DNA of 64,000 bases, taken from positions 132,501 through 196,500 of the forward strand of contig JAFMOC010000448.1 of the NCBI GenBank assembly GCA_019802505.1. The letters run 5' to 3'. The DNA is from Corydoras sp. C115. Taxonomy: Eukaryota > Chordata > Actinopteri > Siluriformes > Callichthyidae. The notes below the pieces were generated by a model. The model worked only from the letters and a program-made list of their open reading frames with translations. It did no database searches and was not told the DNA's origin. The first letter of the stretch is position 1, and each line of letters begins with the position of its first letter. Shown in pieces: positions 14,001-26,600 of this stretch. Both the position numbers and the translations under genes were made by a program.

Positions 14001-16237
14001 ATTTGTAGGTGACACAATGAGGACATGTTATTGGTGGAACTACAGGTCATTAAGTTTCCAGCTTCACCTCCAATGAAGTGTCCAGTGCTGCTGTTACACA
14101 TCTATTTCATTAATATGTACAACTAGAACATATGATTGTCTATAAAAGTGTGATTGTGTGACTTTTTGGTGTTCAAAATCTGGAGTGACCCACACAGACC
14201 TCCTTTGAGAATGGGAATGAGAGCCAGGCCGTTTCTCTCACTCATCATTTTCAACATTTTAAGATAAAGCTCTCTGAAGATCTCTGATAAGTTGGTAAAT
14301 TGCGTCTGAACCCTCGCAGAGCCTCACAGACCCTCACACCTCAGAGATGGACACAGGATTATACCTCAGAGCAGACAGGACGAACCAACAGAACATCACT
14401 CAGACAGTTTACAGGCTGCTGTGGTCCAAATCGGGGCATTGGAGCGTCCCCCATGGGTTCAATCACATGTTAATAGTTAAACGTAAATAAGCTTATGGAG
14501 TAGAAATTTCCAGAAAATTAATTTCTAACACACACAAACAGTATGTAAATGAAAAAGAAGTTGCCTTCAAGTTAAAAGCGGTTCCAGGCCTTTATATGAA
14601 CTATAGAACATTTTTATATTGTGTACATTTTTTTAAGGAAAGTGTTTCTATTAATGACTGACCTCACAGTAACAAAAAAATGCTCCTTATACTTTAACCT
14701 GAATCCTTATGACACAGCATCTGCCCACACCGATGCTGATGTATAAGAACAGCTGTATGAACATCAGGGGGCGGGTCCCATCTCCACGTCTCCTGCCTTT
14801 TACTCCTGGCACGGTTGGCCACTTTCTGAGCATCCATTTTTAATTATCCCACACACAATCTCCGGCAGGAAGACAAAGCGGGGGTTGTGCGCAGTGGATG
14901 GCGTTTCACACTGACCGCTCATGCCCACCTCTTGTATGGCACCACCCAAATACAAAGGATGCACTGTGATAAGGATGGAGCTCTGATGTTGCCTCCTCTT
15001 TCATCTCACTCTGCAGCTCCTATAGGTTTGAGGCTGCCCTTTGTGTTTGAGTCCTGCGTTAAACTCTGAAATCTGACCCTCGCTCAGTAATAATTCAGAG
15101 ATTTTCCATTGAGCCAGACCTTTAAGCTGAAGCTCAGGATTCTGTTAATGAGCTGTTTTTTAACCTGTTAAACTGAAGGCAGGAAGATTGGAGCTTACAG
15201 TGAAGGTGCTCAGTGTTCACGTCGCTCTTCAAATTAAACCGATTGTAAATTAGACAGATTATATTCATATCTAATTATTCTGTATAATACATTTAAACTG
15301 CTGTTCGTTAAAATACTGAGGAACTTACAGATTCTTGCTCCTGAAGTTTTAGTAGCATGTTGTGCTTCAAAGAAGTCAAAATACACACCCACTGTGCATC
15401 TGGCAAGTCCACAGCCCATCCACTCTGTCACATGACATGCATTCGGTGACCACCATGCATCCCTGATGTTAATCATCCGTCCCTAATACACAGAGACATG
15501 AATTCATTCTTCTATAACCTTAAGGTTGCTGTGATATATTTACTCTGTAGGTTCTGCCTCCCGTTCTCCTCTCAGCACTAGGGATTCCCGGTTCGAATCT
15601 TCATCTGGGTGGAGTTTCCATGTTCTCCCCATGTCCGCGTGGGTTTCCTCCGGGTTCTCCGGTTTCCTCCCACAGTCCAAAAACATGGATCAAGTCAACT
15701 GAATTCTCCAAATTGCCCCATATAGAGTGTGTGTGTGTGTGTGAGTGAGTGTGTGTTCAGTGATAGATTGACGTCCTGTCCTGGGTGTATCTGCCCAGCA
15801 CCTGAAACATTCTCCCCTGGATGGGCATGGGGAACCCCCCCCCCTGCGACCCTAATAGAGGATGAAGTGGAAGATAATAGATGGATGGATGGGTTCTGCT
15901 GCTCTAAGCTCTAAGAAATCTAGTGATTTCTTTCTTTATGGTTTTAATAAATGAATTCTGATGGCTGAGCTGAATGTGCTGTTGGATGTGAGCCTCATGC
16001 TTTATAATGTGTGATGGGGGCATGTTTGCGTTTATAAGAGAACAGGCAGAGCATCACTTTGTACCTCTGATAAACGAGAACTCTTACAGAGTCAGTATTC
16101 TGTGGGTGATTTCTCGTCGGTGGGTGGATCACTGCAGAGCCTGCTTTCTCACAATAAACGACCGAAGATTTTTTTAGACTGTTAAGATTTGTGTATGTTG
16201 CACTCTACATTTACACTTCACTTTTGGCATTGCTCGT

Positions 16238-16280
<43 letters not shown>

Positions 16281-16725
16281 TCCCTCGGCGCTGTGTGTAG
16301 GTTGGTCCTGGAGGAAGCTGATATCAGAGGGAGTGTGTTTGTGTGAATGTATGATTATTGAATTTCCATATCAGTGTTCAGCTCAGGAATTAATTATTGA
16401 TACACACACAGCAGATCATCCTAATTAAAGACTGAGATCAGGTAATTACACACTTCAGAATCCCTGCATTAAGAAATGATCATGACTTCAGTGATCTTTA
16501 AAATGATCTGTGTTTCTTAACCTCAGTTTACAGCTCTTATCTTTAATGCACTGTACAACAGGGGGGGAGGGAGGGGGGGTCTCCCAAAATAACAAAATCA
16601 GCAGCTTCCAAAACCAAGCTTCTGTAACACTGTGATTTCTTTAAAATCGATAACATTTAATGGAGGCTGGTGGAGAACAGAATCTCCACCGTTTTACAGT
16701 TTACCTATGAATTACAGTTAATCAG

Positions 16726-16772
<47 letters not shown>

Positions 16773-17202
16773 GTGTGTGTGTGTGTGTGAGGGTGTGTGT
16801 GTATTTCATCTTAGTCATGTTTGTTGTAGGAACTATCAGTACAGTAGACTCTGAATGTAAACGTATGTCCAAGGACAAATGTAAGACAAATGCAGGAGGA
16901 GAGAAGCTAGAACATCCAAATCCAACATCAAAAGAAAGCTGAAGATCCCCTGGATGAGCTCCTGAGTCAGGAGCCAGGTTGATGTGCTGAGATTCAATAA
17001 CCGTCTTAATAACACACTCAGCTTGAAATTTAAAAGGGTCACAGTGCAAAGACGACCTGATTTTCCGTTTGTTAAATGACCGCTAATGCACACAGGATTT
17101 ACATCCTGGACATGAAGTGAGAATGATATGAACCTGGAAAACCTTTCAGCTTACAATAAGTCTGCTTAATTAACAAATTAAAAAGACCCGGCGCTCATGT
17201 GA

Positions 17203-17266
<64 letters not shown>

Positions 17267-19498
17267 GTCCTTGCCTCTTCACAGTGGGAGCGTATTTGGA
17301 CGCTCGTTCTCTTCGGGACGTTCTCTCTGCTTCTGTTGTGGTTCTACTTCTGGTGGGAAGCTCAGAATGACTACAGTGAATTTAACTGGTATGTAAATGT
17401 TCACATCATCAATGCACCAATCAGAAACCTTAAACTCTCACTGTCAGCATCCTGATTCATTAACATGCTGATAAACTGACCCACTGACCGCACTGACGCT
17501 GAACTTTATTCACAACATGTTAGGACAGTAATCAGTCGTTAACTGATTTAATTAAGGCTTTCTCAGTGCTATGGTCAGACCTAAAGCCTGACTGAATGTT
17601 GTGAGATAGAAGATGGAGATTCAGCTGGTTGAACACAATGTTTTCAAGGATTTTAGAGACAAACAGAAGGTTTAAAATTGGTCTATAGTTGGACAGTATT
17701 AGAGGATCCAAATGAGGTTATGGCAGTAAATGACAGGACGTTGTCTTTGAGTGTTTAATTAATGAGACAAGCTCTTTTTCAGTTAAGGGGTTAAAGGTAT
17801 TTAACTCTTGTATTATATTATGGTCTGTAACAGTAGAGTTTTCAGTAACGGTGAGTGTTACACGATGCATTACATCATTTAAATCTCATGTTTCCAGTTT
17901 TATTAATAAAGAAATTCATAACTGATTGCTGCTGAACTGAGTGAATCTGATTCAGTCCTCTGACTCAGTTTGGAAATGGGACTAAAGAGAACTTTAATAA
18001 ATGTAAAACAGGACGAGCCCTTTGGATCTGTTTTAGCTGAGTATGCACGCTAACGATGACGAGCAGCTTGAATCTGACATCAGCATTAATTACATTACAG
18101 TGATTTACTGTAGACTGTTCCTGCTGTGTCTCTGTGTGCACCGTGGGGGGTTAACCCTGTCCTGTTCCTGTAGGTTCCTGTATAACCGATCGGGGGAGTG
18201 GAGTGATGGAACCGTTCCCGTGCTCACTGCCACGGCCGCGGGCTTCACCTACACTGCAGTGTTAATGGTAAGCTGTGATGATGATGCCTGGGGTTCATAC
18301 CTCTGAGGCTTTGGGAGGAGGGTGAAGCTGCTGTCTGTATGCCAGAACCAACGTCACTCCATCAGACATGCATTCACACGTTCAACACTTCAGGTTAGGG
18401 TTCCACAAGCTCACCGACACCTCCTATCTTCATATTCATTATCTAAGTGCAGCTGATAGAGAACCAGTTTCTGCTTTATTAGAACTCATTAGAACATAGG
18501 GCAATAACGTCCGTACTTCAGTGATTTAAACCTACAGACTCTACAGAATTTACAGACTCTACAGACTTTACAGACTCTACAGACTTTACAGACTTTACAG
18601 ACTTTACAGACTTTACAGACTCTACAGACTCTACAGACTTTACAGACTCTACAGACTCTACAGACTCTACAGACTTTACAGACTCTACAGACTCTACAGA
18701 CTTTACAGACTTTACAGACTCTACAGACTCTACAGACTTTACAGACTTTACAGACTCTACAGACTCTACAGACTCTACAGACTTTACAGACTCTACAGAC
18801 TCTACAGACTTTACAGACTTTACAGACTTTACAGACTCTACAGACTTTACAGACTTTACAGACTCTACAGACTCTACAGACTGTACAGACTCTACAGACT
18901 CTACAGACTCTACAGACTTTACAGACTGTACAGTGTGCTGCTGCTGCTGCTCCATAAATCTAAAATCTGAAAACCCTTCCTGAATAAACAGATGAATAAA
19001 CAGAACTGAGTATGAGGAGCTTTCTCATTGAGGGGGTTTGTTTTTGTATTTGTTAATGAGCTGTGGGTCTAAATGCACCTGATGGTGTGAGGAACCACAG
19101 CCGCAGGGCCTGAGAACTTGTATAAAAGGGTGCGGGCTGCAGGAGGACGGTAACGGCTGAACATTTCTCGCAGGATTACAGTGGGATTAGCGGATGCTGG
19201 GAGCATTTAGGGGTCACTGACTTTTTAAATCTGTAGATGGTCGGCCCTTTGATTCTAAGTTTTTGGAGTGTGTTCCAGAAGAAAGGCTTTTTAAAAACAC
19301 ATCTGTCCACACAGACCTGAGTTCAACTGCAAACGAGTGGTCAGTCAAATGAAATTCATACCAAACAGAGATCATCAAACAGGAATGAAGACGCATGAAG
19401 GGCTGGGTGATGGGATAGGATTGAGACTGAGCTGTGCGTGAGGGTGGAGTTTGTACTCAGGTGTGGTATGGAGGTGCTGCAGCTGCAGGGGTGTTGTG

Positions 19499-19558
<60 letters not shown>

Positions 19559-21044
19559 TTGATTGCATTAGTGACGGGGTTGAGGAGCTCATGAATGTGT
19601 GTTTGTGCTGCAGATATTAGCGCTGTGTCACATAGCAGTGGGGCAGCAGCTGAACCTGCACTGGATCCATAAGGTAAGCATGTCCCTCCTCATCCTCATC
19701 CTCATCTTCATCCTCATCCTCATCCTCACCTACTGACAGGACATTTTGCACATGAGCGGCATAATCAGCTTCAACTTAAGGTCATCACAGGTCATGTTCT
19801 CAGTGACATCACACTCTGCTGCTTTGGTATTACATTTCTAATCTGGTTCAGATGTTCTTTTTGGGTGTAGTTTGTATGTTCTCCCCTTGTGTGCATGAAT
19901 TTAAAAACATCATTATCCTGTGTATGAGTGTGTCCCTGTGATGGGTCTGTGATTTCCCCCCCCCCCCCCGTTATAGTCAGACAGAACCGTCTGTTTGTGT
20001 GTATTTTATAGATTGGAGTAACTGCGGCTTTGCTGTCCACCATCATCGGACTTATATTCATTAGTCAGTTTTGGGGGGAGGAGTGGGACGTCGTCTCCAT
20101 CTCTCTGAAGGTGGGTTGTTTGTGTAAGTGTGTGTCTGTGTGTTTGATTGATGATCTGAACGTTATTTCCCGACCCTTTGGCAGATTGTTCTTCAGTGAT
20201 TGTGGTGGTCAGTGGTCAGTAGCTGTGTGTTTAATTTTGTGAATTGATTGCGTGTGTCTGACCCAGGCCACCGGACCGTTCCTTCACATGGGTGCTCTGG
20301 CTGCATTCACAGCTCTGGCGTGGCTCATGGCTGGACAGGTGGCTCGAGCTGAGAGAAGCAGTAAGTTTATCTGACCACACACTGACCTCTCAGCAGTCCC
20401 TCTGTCCTTCAGACCTGAGGCCCACGGTCACAGCGTCACACACTGAATGAGCGCACTGATTAACAGGATGTGATGTTTATTATGTTCTTGATGAAGTGGA
20501 GGAGCTGTGTTCATTCCATACCTTAGTTAAGTGAACAGATAAAGATGATGATAAAGTAGGCGGAGCTTCCTTCAGGTCCACAGCGGGTGTGTCGTCATGG
20601 ACGACTTTGTTAATGATGGGTGTCTGACCGTCTGTGTTGCAGGCTTCCAGGTGATGGTTGTTCTGATCTACGTGGCCGTGTTGCTGCTCCTCTACCTGAT
20701 CCCACTCTCCATCTCCTCACCCTGCATCATGGAGCGGCACGACCTCAAAGCTCGGCCCGCCGTCATCGGCCTCCGCGGTTCTCCCATGGTGAGTTCAGCG
20801 TCCGTTCTGTTTGATGGATCAGACCTTCAGTGTTCTGTAATCCTACATCTGATGATGTGTGAAGAGTTTAGTGTAGCAGCATGACGGAACCCGGTCCATA
20901 AAGACACGCTGGGTGAGTTTGGGTTAAAGAATCCTCAGACCTGTCCAACATCTTGGGGAAGAATTAGAACAGAGATTGTGAGGTGGGTATTTCCATCCAA
21001 CATGAGGGTCAGACCTCACAAAGGTTCTTCAGGATGAATAGGAG

Positions 21045-21107
<63 letters not shown>

Positions 21108-21375
21108 AGTACTTTAGCCCATAGTGTGTATGTCTACAGTATCTTAAATGGATTGATGTCTTCAGCTGTTCATAAGGTGTATTCAACAACATTACAGCAT
21201 GTGGTTTCAAGGGCATGCCCTCACTCTCACTCTGTCTCTCTCTCACTCCCTCTCACTCTCTCTCACTCTCACTCTCTCTCACTCTGTCTCTCACTCCCTC
21301 TCTCTCTGTCTCTCCCTCTCTCTCTGTCTCTCTCTCTCACTCTGTCTCTCACTCCCTCTCTCTCTGTCTCTCTCA

Positions 21376-21410
<35 letters not shown>

Positions 21411-21670
21411 ACTCACTCTGTCTCTCACTCCCTCTCTCTCTGTCTCTCTCACTCTCTCTCACTCTCCCTCTCCCTCTCTCTCACTCACTCTCTCACTCCC
21501 TCTCTCACTCCCTCTCTCTCTGTCTCTCTCACTCTCTCTCTCTCTCACTCTCCCTCTCCCTCTCTCTCACTCACTCTCTCACTCCCTCTCTCTCTCTCTG
21601 TCTCTCTCTCTCTCACTCTCTCTCTCTCTCACTCCTCTCTCTCTCTCTCTCTCTCACTCCCTCTCACTCC

Positions 21671-21709
<39 letters not shown>

Positions 21710-21755
21710 TCTCTGTCTCTCTCTCTCACTCTCTCTCTCTCTCTCTCTCTCACTG

Positions 21756-21833
<78 letters not shown>

Positions 21834-23921
21834 ACTCTCTCTCTCACTCCCACTGTCTTTCTTCACCCTTGGTTCCTGTAACTGAGTCACTTGGCAGATT
21901 AAGGATCGATATGTCTGTTTATTGGTTTGCTGCTTTAGTGTCAGTACAGTGGGGGGAGGTCAGGGAGGAGTGAGGATGAGCAACAGGACGTGACCTCAAT
22001 CATCTCATCCTCACTGCAGCGTGTGTAATCAGTGTATTGGCGGACTGAGGTACGGTGTAAGCAGCCGCTTCGTTCGCTCCGTCCTGTTCGGAGTGAGAAC
22101 GAGGCAGCAGAACATCGGGCCTGAGCTCATCCATCAGCCGGCAGCGCGTACACATGACATCAAATTAGTGCACGGTCATCGTCTGACATTAAGCTACTTT
22201 CATTTCATTTATTTTCACTGCTCCTCAAACGGAAACGGGTGTGATGATATACACCCCCCCCCCCCCCCCTGTGTTTGCTGGTGTGAGTTTAATCCAGATT
22301 AAACCTGTGTTCTGCATTAAAGACCACTTTTATATAATCTGCAACTTTCTTATTCGTGATGGATGTGGACACATCATGCCATGTGTGACAGGGTTGTTAA
22401 ATCTCACCGTCCATATGAGGACGGTACCAAGCACAATAAATAAATAGTGTTTCTAATGAGGCTGAATAATGTTACAGGTTGAACAATGGATTTCATTATA
22501 AAATCAGAAGCACGCAGTTAGAATGGTGCTAACGTTTTCTAAAGGTTCTTCACTTTGTGCTGTTAGCTGGCTCCGGAGAACACACTGCTGTCTCTGCAGA
22601 ACGCTCTGAAGATGGACGTGTCTGCGCTGGAGGCTGAGGTGACAATCAGGTGACTATCACTCATCCCTTTAATGTTCTGTGCATAAGACAGTATTCAGAT
22701 GTGTGTGAGGGAGGGAGGATTGGTGCTCTGAGGTCTGAGTGAGGGTTCTGATGGTGGAACAGAGCAGGTTGGTGATGAGTGTGTGTGAGGGGATCGTTTT
22801 TTTGGATTTGATGAGTCCTGCACTGCGACACACCTGACTCTCAAACCTGAACCTCAGATCAACAACATGAGTGCCGTTAATCAGTTAATTCATCATCAGA
22901 AATGAGGCAGTGATCAGCTCTCTGTTGAGTTGGGTCTGTACTGAGGCCGCTCATGTTTCTGTTGCTTTTATAAACTGGTTGTTATTTAAGTTTAGCAGCT
23001 TAATGAACGACGGTGCTGCGTGTTGATGACAGTGGGACGTGTCTTCATTTGTGGATTTGTGTGAATCTCTCTGAGCTGAGGTCGTGGACGGCAGTAACTG
23101 CTCTCTGTCTGTAGTCTGGATGGAGTTCCCTTTCTGATGAGGGACCACACCCTGAGGAGGACCACAGATGTGAGCAGAGTGTTTCCTCACAGGCAATATG
23201 ACGACGCCTCCTTCTTCAACTGGACCGATCTGCGCTCTCTGAACGCCGGCCGCTGGTTTCTGAAGGTACACATATGTGACCTGAGGTCATTGGATCTGAT
23301 GTGGGGGGTATGATTCTGTATCATATCCCGGTTCTTTATTGATTTTGTGTGATTAGTGATGAGTGTTGAGTGATGCTGTGACGTCGTGTGTGCTGTATGC
23401 AGGACGACCCGTTCGGGGCGGGGCGGTACATGTCGGAGTCGGAGCGCCGCTCGGTGGGGAATCAGAGCGTGTGCAGTTTGGAGCAGATGCTGCAGCTGAG
23501 CGCTCACTTCAACCGCTCAGCTCTGTTCAGCCTGCGCAGACCTCCACGTGGACACCCCTACCACCTGAGCTGGGTCAACCTCACCCTGAACACAGTGCTG
23601 CGCTCGGGCATACCTCAGCACCTGGTGACTGCCCACCCACCACACCTCAGCTTTACTGTAGAATGAATCAAATGGAGCCAGCACCCCCTTGTGTTAACCA
23701 TGATGCTGTGCAGGTGGTGTGGAGCGTGGACTCGGACAGAGAGCTGGTGCAACAGCGAGCTCCAGGTTTCCAGCACATCTCCACAAAGAAGCTGCAGCTG
23801 GAGGTTCTCCATCAGCAGAACATCAGCAGACTGCTGCTGCGCTACAACCACGTCACCGCCGCTGACCTCCAGTGAGCCCTGCTTTCAGCACACAAACACC
23901 CGGAGTCCTCTCCTGTATCTA

Positions 23922-23959
<38 letters not shown>

Positions 23960-24451
23960 GGTCAGGTCGTACTCAGCGGGTAATGTGAGTGTGACTCTGT
24001 ACACTGTGAACGAGCCGTGGCTGTATTCACTGCTCTGGTGTAGCGGGGTGCCATACGTCTCCTCTGAAGCACCGCAGGTCCTCAGAAAGGTGCACTCACC
24101 CCTCTGGCTGATGGTAAGAACCTGAACCCGTGTGTGTGTGTGTGTGTGTGTGTGTTTAATTAATGCACGTTTTAAACTCACAGAATTGTTCTTATTAGAG
24201 TGTGTAATGTAGCCCCGCCCGCTGATCTGTTATGATGAACTGCTCAGTCTCATGAAGATGGGGTGAGAGTGCCATCTAGTGTGCGTTTTAAGTCATGACA
24301 GTCTTTATTGTTGCAGAGTCCTGATGAGTACTGCTGGATTTGGGTGGCTACAGATCTGATCTCCTTCGCTCTGATCCTGGGCATTTTTATATTCCAGAAG
24401 TAAGAGCTTTATTTAATTAAGCTTAGTGCTAAACACACACACACACACACA

Positions 24452-24491
<40 letters not shown>

Positions 24492-26035
24492 ACTGTACGG
24501 TGTTACTCTGCTCCTGATGAGAGGCAGGTTTGTGCTGTTTTGATCATGTGACTGCAGAATGTGCAGGTTAATTAGATGTTAAATGAAGTGATTAACGCGT
24601 CTCATTAACTTCTGCTTCTGATCTTTTCTCTCTGTATATCCTCCTCCTCCTCCATGCTCCTCTGCTGCCCCCTGGCGGCTCTTTCAGCTATCACATGATC
24701 AGGTAATTCAGTCCCAGCTGCTGAACTCTTCACCTGTGCTCAGACTTTTTGTTTCTGGTTTCTGTTCTGACTTCATCACTCTAAAGTATGTGAGCACCTG
24801 ACTTTTAAAGCCGAGCCCGAGCTCTTGATGTGCAGGGTGAGGCGGCTGTGGCTCAGTGTTTATGAAGGCCTCTTCATTTTAATGTTGCGCCTCCTGCTGT
24901 TCACTGACCGCATCATTCACTTCCTTTATTTTAGGCCGTGGGTTCTGATGTAAATTTTCTGTATAAAGATGACACGTGTGAATAATTGTGGTTCAGAGTT
25001 AATCACCGGAGCCGCACTAAAACCCCCTTATTTATAGCCGTGAGCGGGAGGCCCGTCTGACACGCCCGCCCTCGTGCTCACTGAAGGACCAATGAGACGT
25101 GGAGCAGCAGAGGTTTACTGTTCACATCAGACAGAGTCCAGAACCCAGAGTCCAGAACCCAGAGTCCAGAACCCAGAGTCCAGAACCCAGAGTCCGGCTT
25201 TATTCAGAGCTCAGAGCCCTGTGTGTGCTGCGTTCTGTTGAACCTGCACACGAGTTCATCAGGACTGATTCTAACACTCAGCCACGCTGCCATCACACAC
25301 ACATTTAATTTAAAAAGGAACTGCAGCTCTCTACACATTATAATAAAATCATTTTAACATGTTTCTGTAAACGTTGCACTTTTTTAACATTAAATGTGTA
25401 CAGAATACAGTTAACATCAAATCAGTCTTTAAAACTCTGTCTGTAAGTCAGAATCAGTGAGCGGCTTTAATAAACTACTGAAGACTCATCTCTCTAACAA
25501 ATACCTGTTCTAATAAAGCGGGGGGGGGGGGGGGGTGTGGGGGGCAGCATCAGATACTCAGGGGTGATGATTGTACAGTGAGTATCTGGGGGGGGGTGAT
25601 GATTGTACAGTGAGTATCTGGGGGGGGGGTGATGATTGTACAGTGAGTATCTGGGGGGGGGGGTGATGATTGTACAGTGAGTATCTGGGGGGGGGTGATG
25701 ATTGTACAGTGAGTATCTGGGGGGGGGGTGATGATTGTACAGTGAGTATCTGGGGGGGGGGGTGATGATTGTACAGTGAGTATCTGGGGGGGGGGTGATG
25801 ATTGTACAGTGAGTATCTGGGGGGGGGGGGGTGATGATTGTACAGTGCAGATGTTTTATTCAGAACTGAACGACTGATGTTCTGATCTGTAAGTCACTGA
25901 ATAAAAACATCTGCTGAACGACTAACGCTTTAGAAACCCGATAAACCACACTTCTGTTACATCAAGTCTGTGTGTTTCTCTCTCTGTGTGTGTGTGTGTG
26001 TGTGTGCGTTTTTGTGTTTTTCTGTGTGTGTGTTT

Positions 26036-26078
<43 letters not shown>

Positions 26079-26557
26079 TGTGTGTGTGTGTGTGTTTTTC
26101 TCTGTGTGTGTTTTTTTTTTTTTTTTTTCTGTTTGTGTGTTTTTGTGTTTTTCTGTGTGTGTTTGTGTATGTGTGTTTGTGTATGTGTGTTTGTGTGTGT
26201 TTTTCTTTGTGTGTGTGTGTGTGTGTGTTTCTCTGTGTGTGTGTGTTTTTCTGTTTGTGTGTTTTTCTGTGTGTGTGTGTGTGTTTCTGTGTTTGTGTGT
26301 GTGTGGTTTTCTGTTTTTGTGTTTTTCTGTGTGTGTTTGTGTGTGTGTTTCTGTTTGTGTTTCTGTTTTTCTCTGTGTGTATGTGTTTCTCTGTGTGTGT
26401 GTGTTTTTCTGTGTGTGTGTGTGCGTGTGCTTGTGTGTGTTTTTCTGTCTCTGTGTGTGTGTGTTTCTCTGTGTGTGTGTGTTTTTCTGTGCGTGTGTGT
26501 GCGTGTGCTTGTGTGTGTGTTTTTCTGTCTCTGTGTGTGTGTGTGTGTGTGTTTGTT

Positions 26558-26600
<43 letters not shown>

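Larger units (their letters stand above)
10673..17284. other. gdpd5 intron 1
   Basis: A 6.6-kb intron with a (TG)n at 11020-11062, a 30-bp minisatellite, a TA-rich run at 13097-13140, a SINE at 15563-15892 and further (TG)n tracts at 16238-16278 and 16727-16800. No other coding exon was seen. Confidence 0.7.

Noticed and set aside
21051..21973. Ser/Leu-rich frames
   Set aside because: Simple pyrimidine repeat in gdpd5 intron 7.
23363..23875. 170-codon plus-strand frame across gdpd5 exons 10-11
   Set aside because: Runs through the exons in the wrong frame; the correct frame matches GDPD5.
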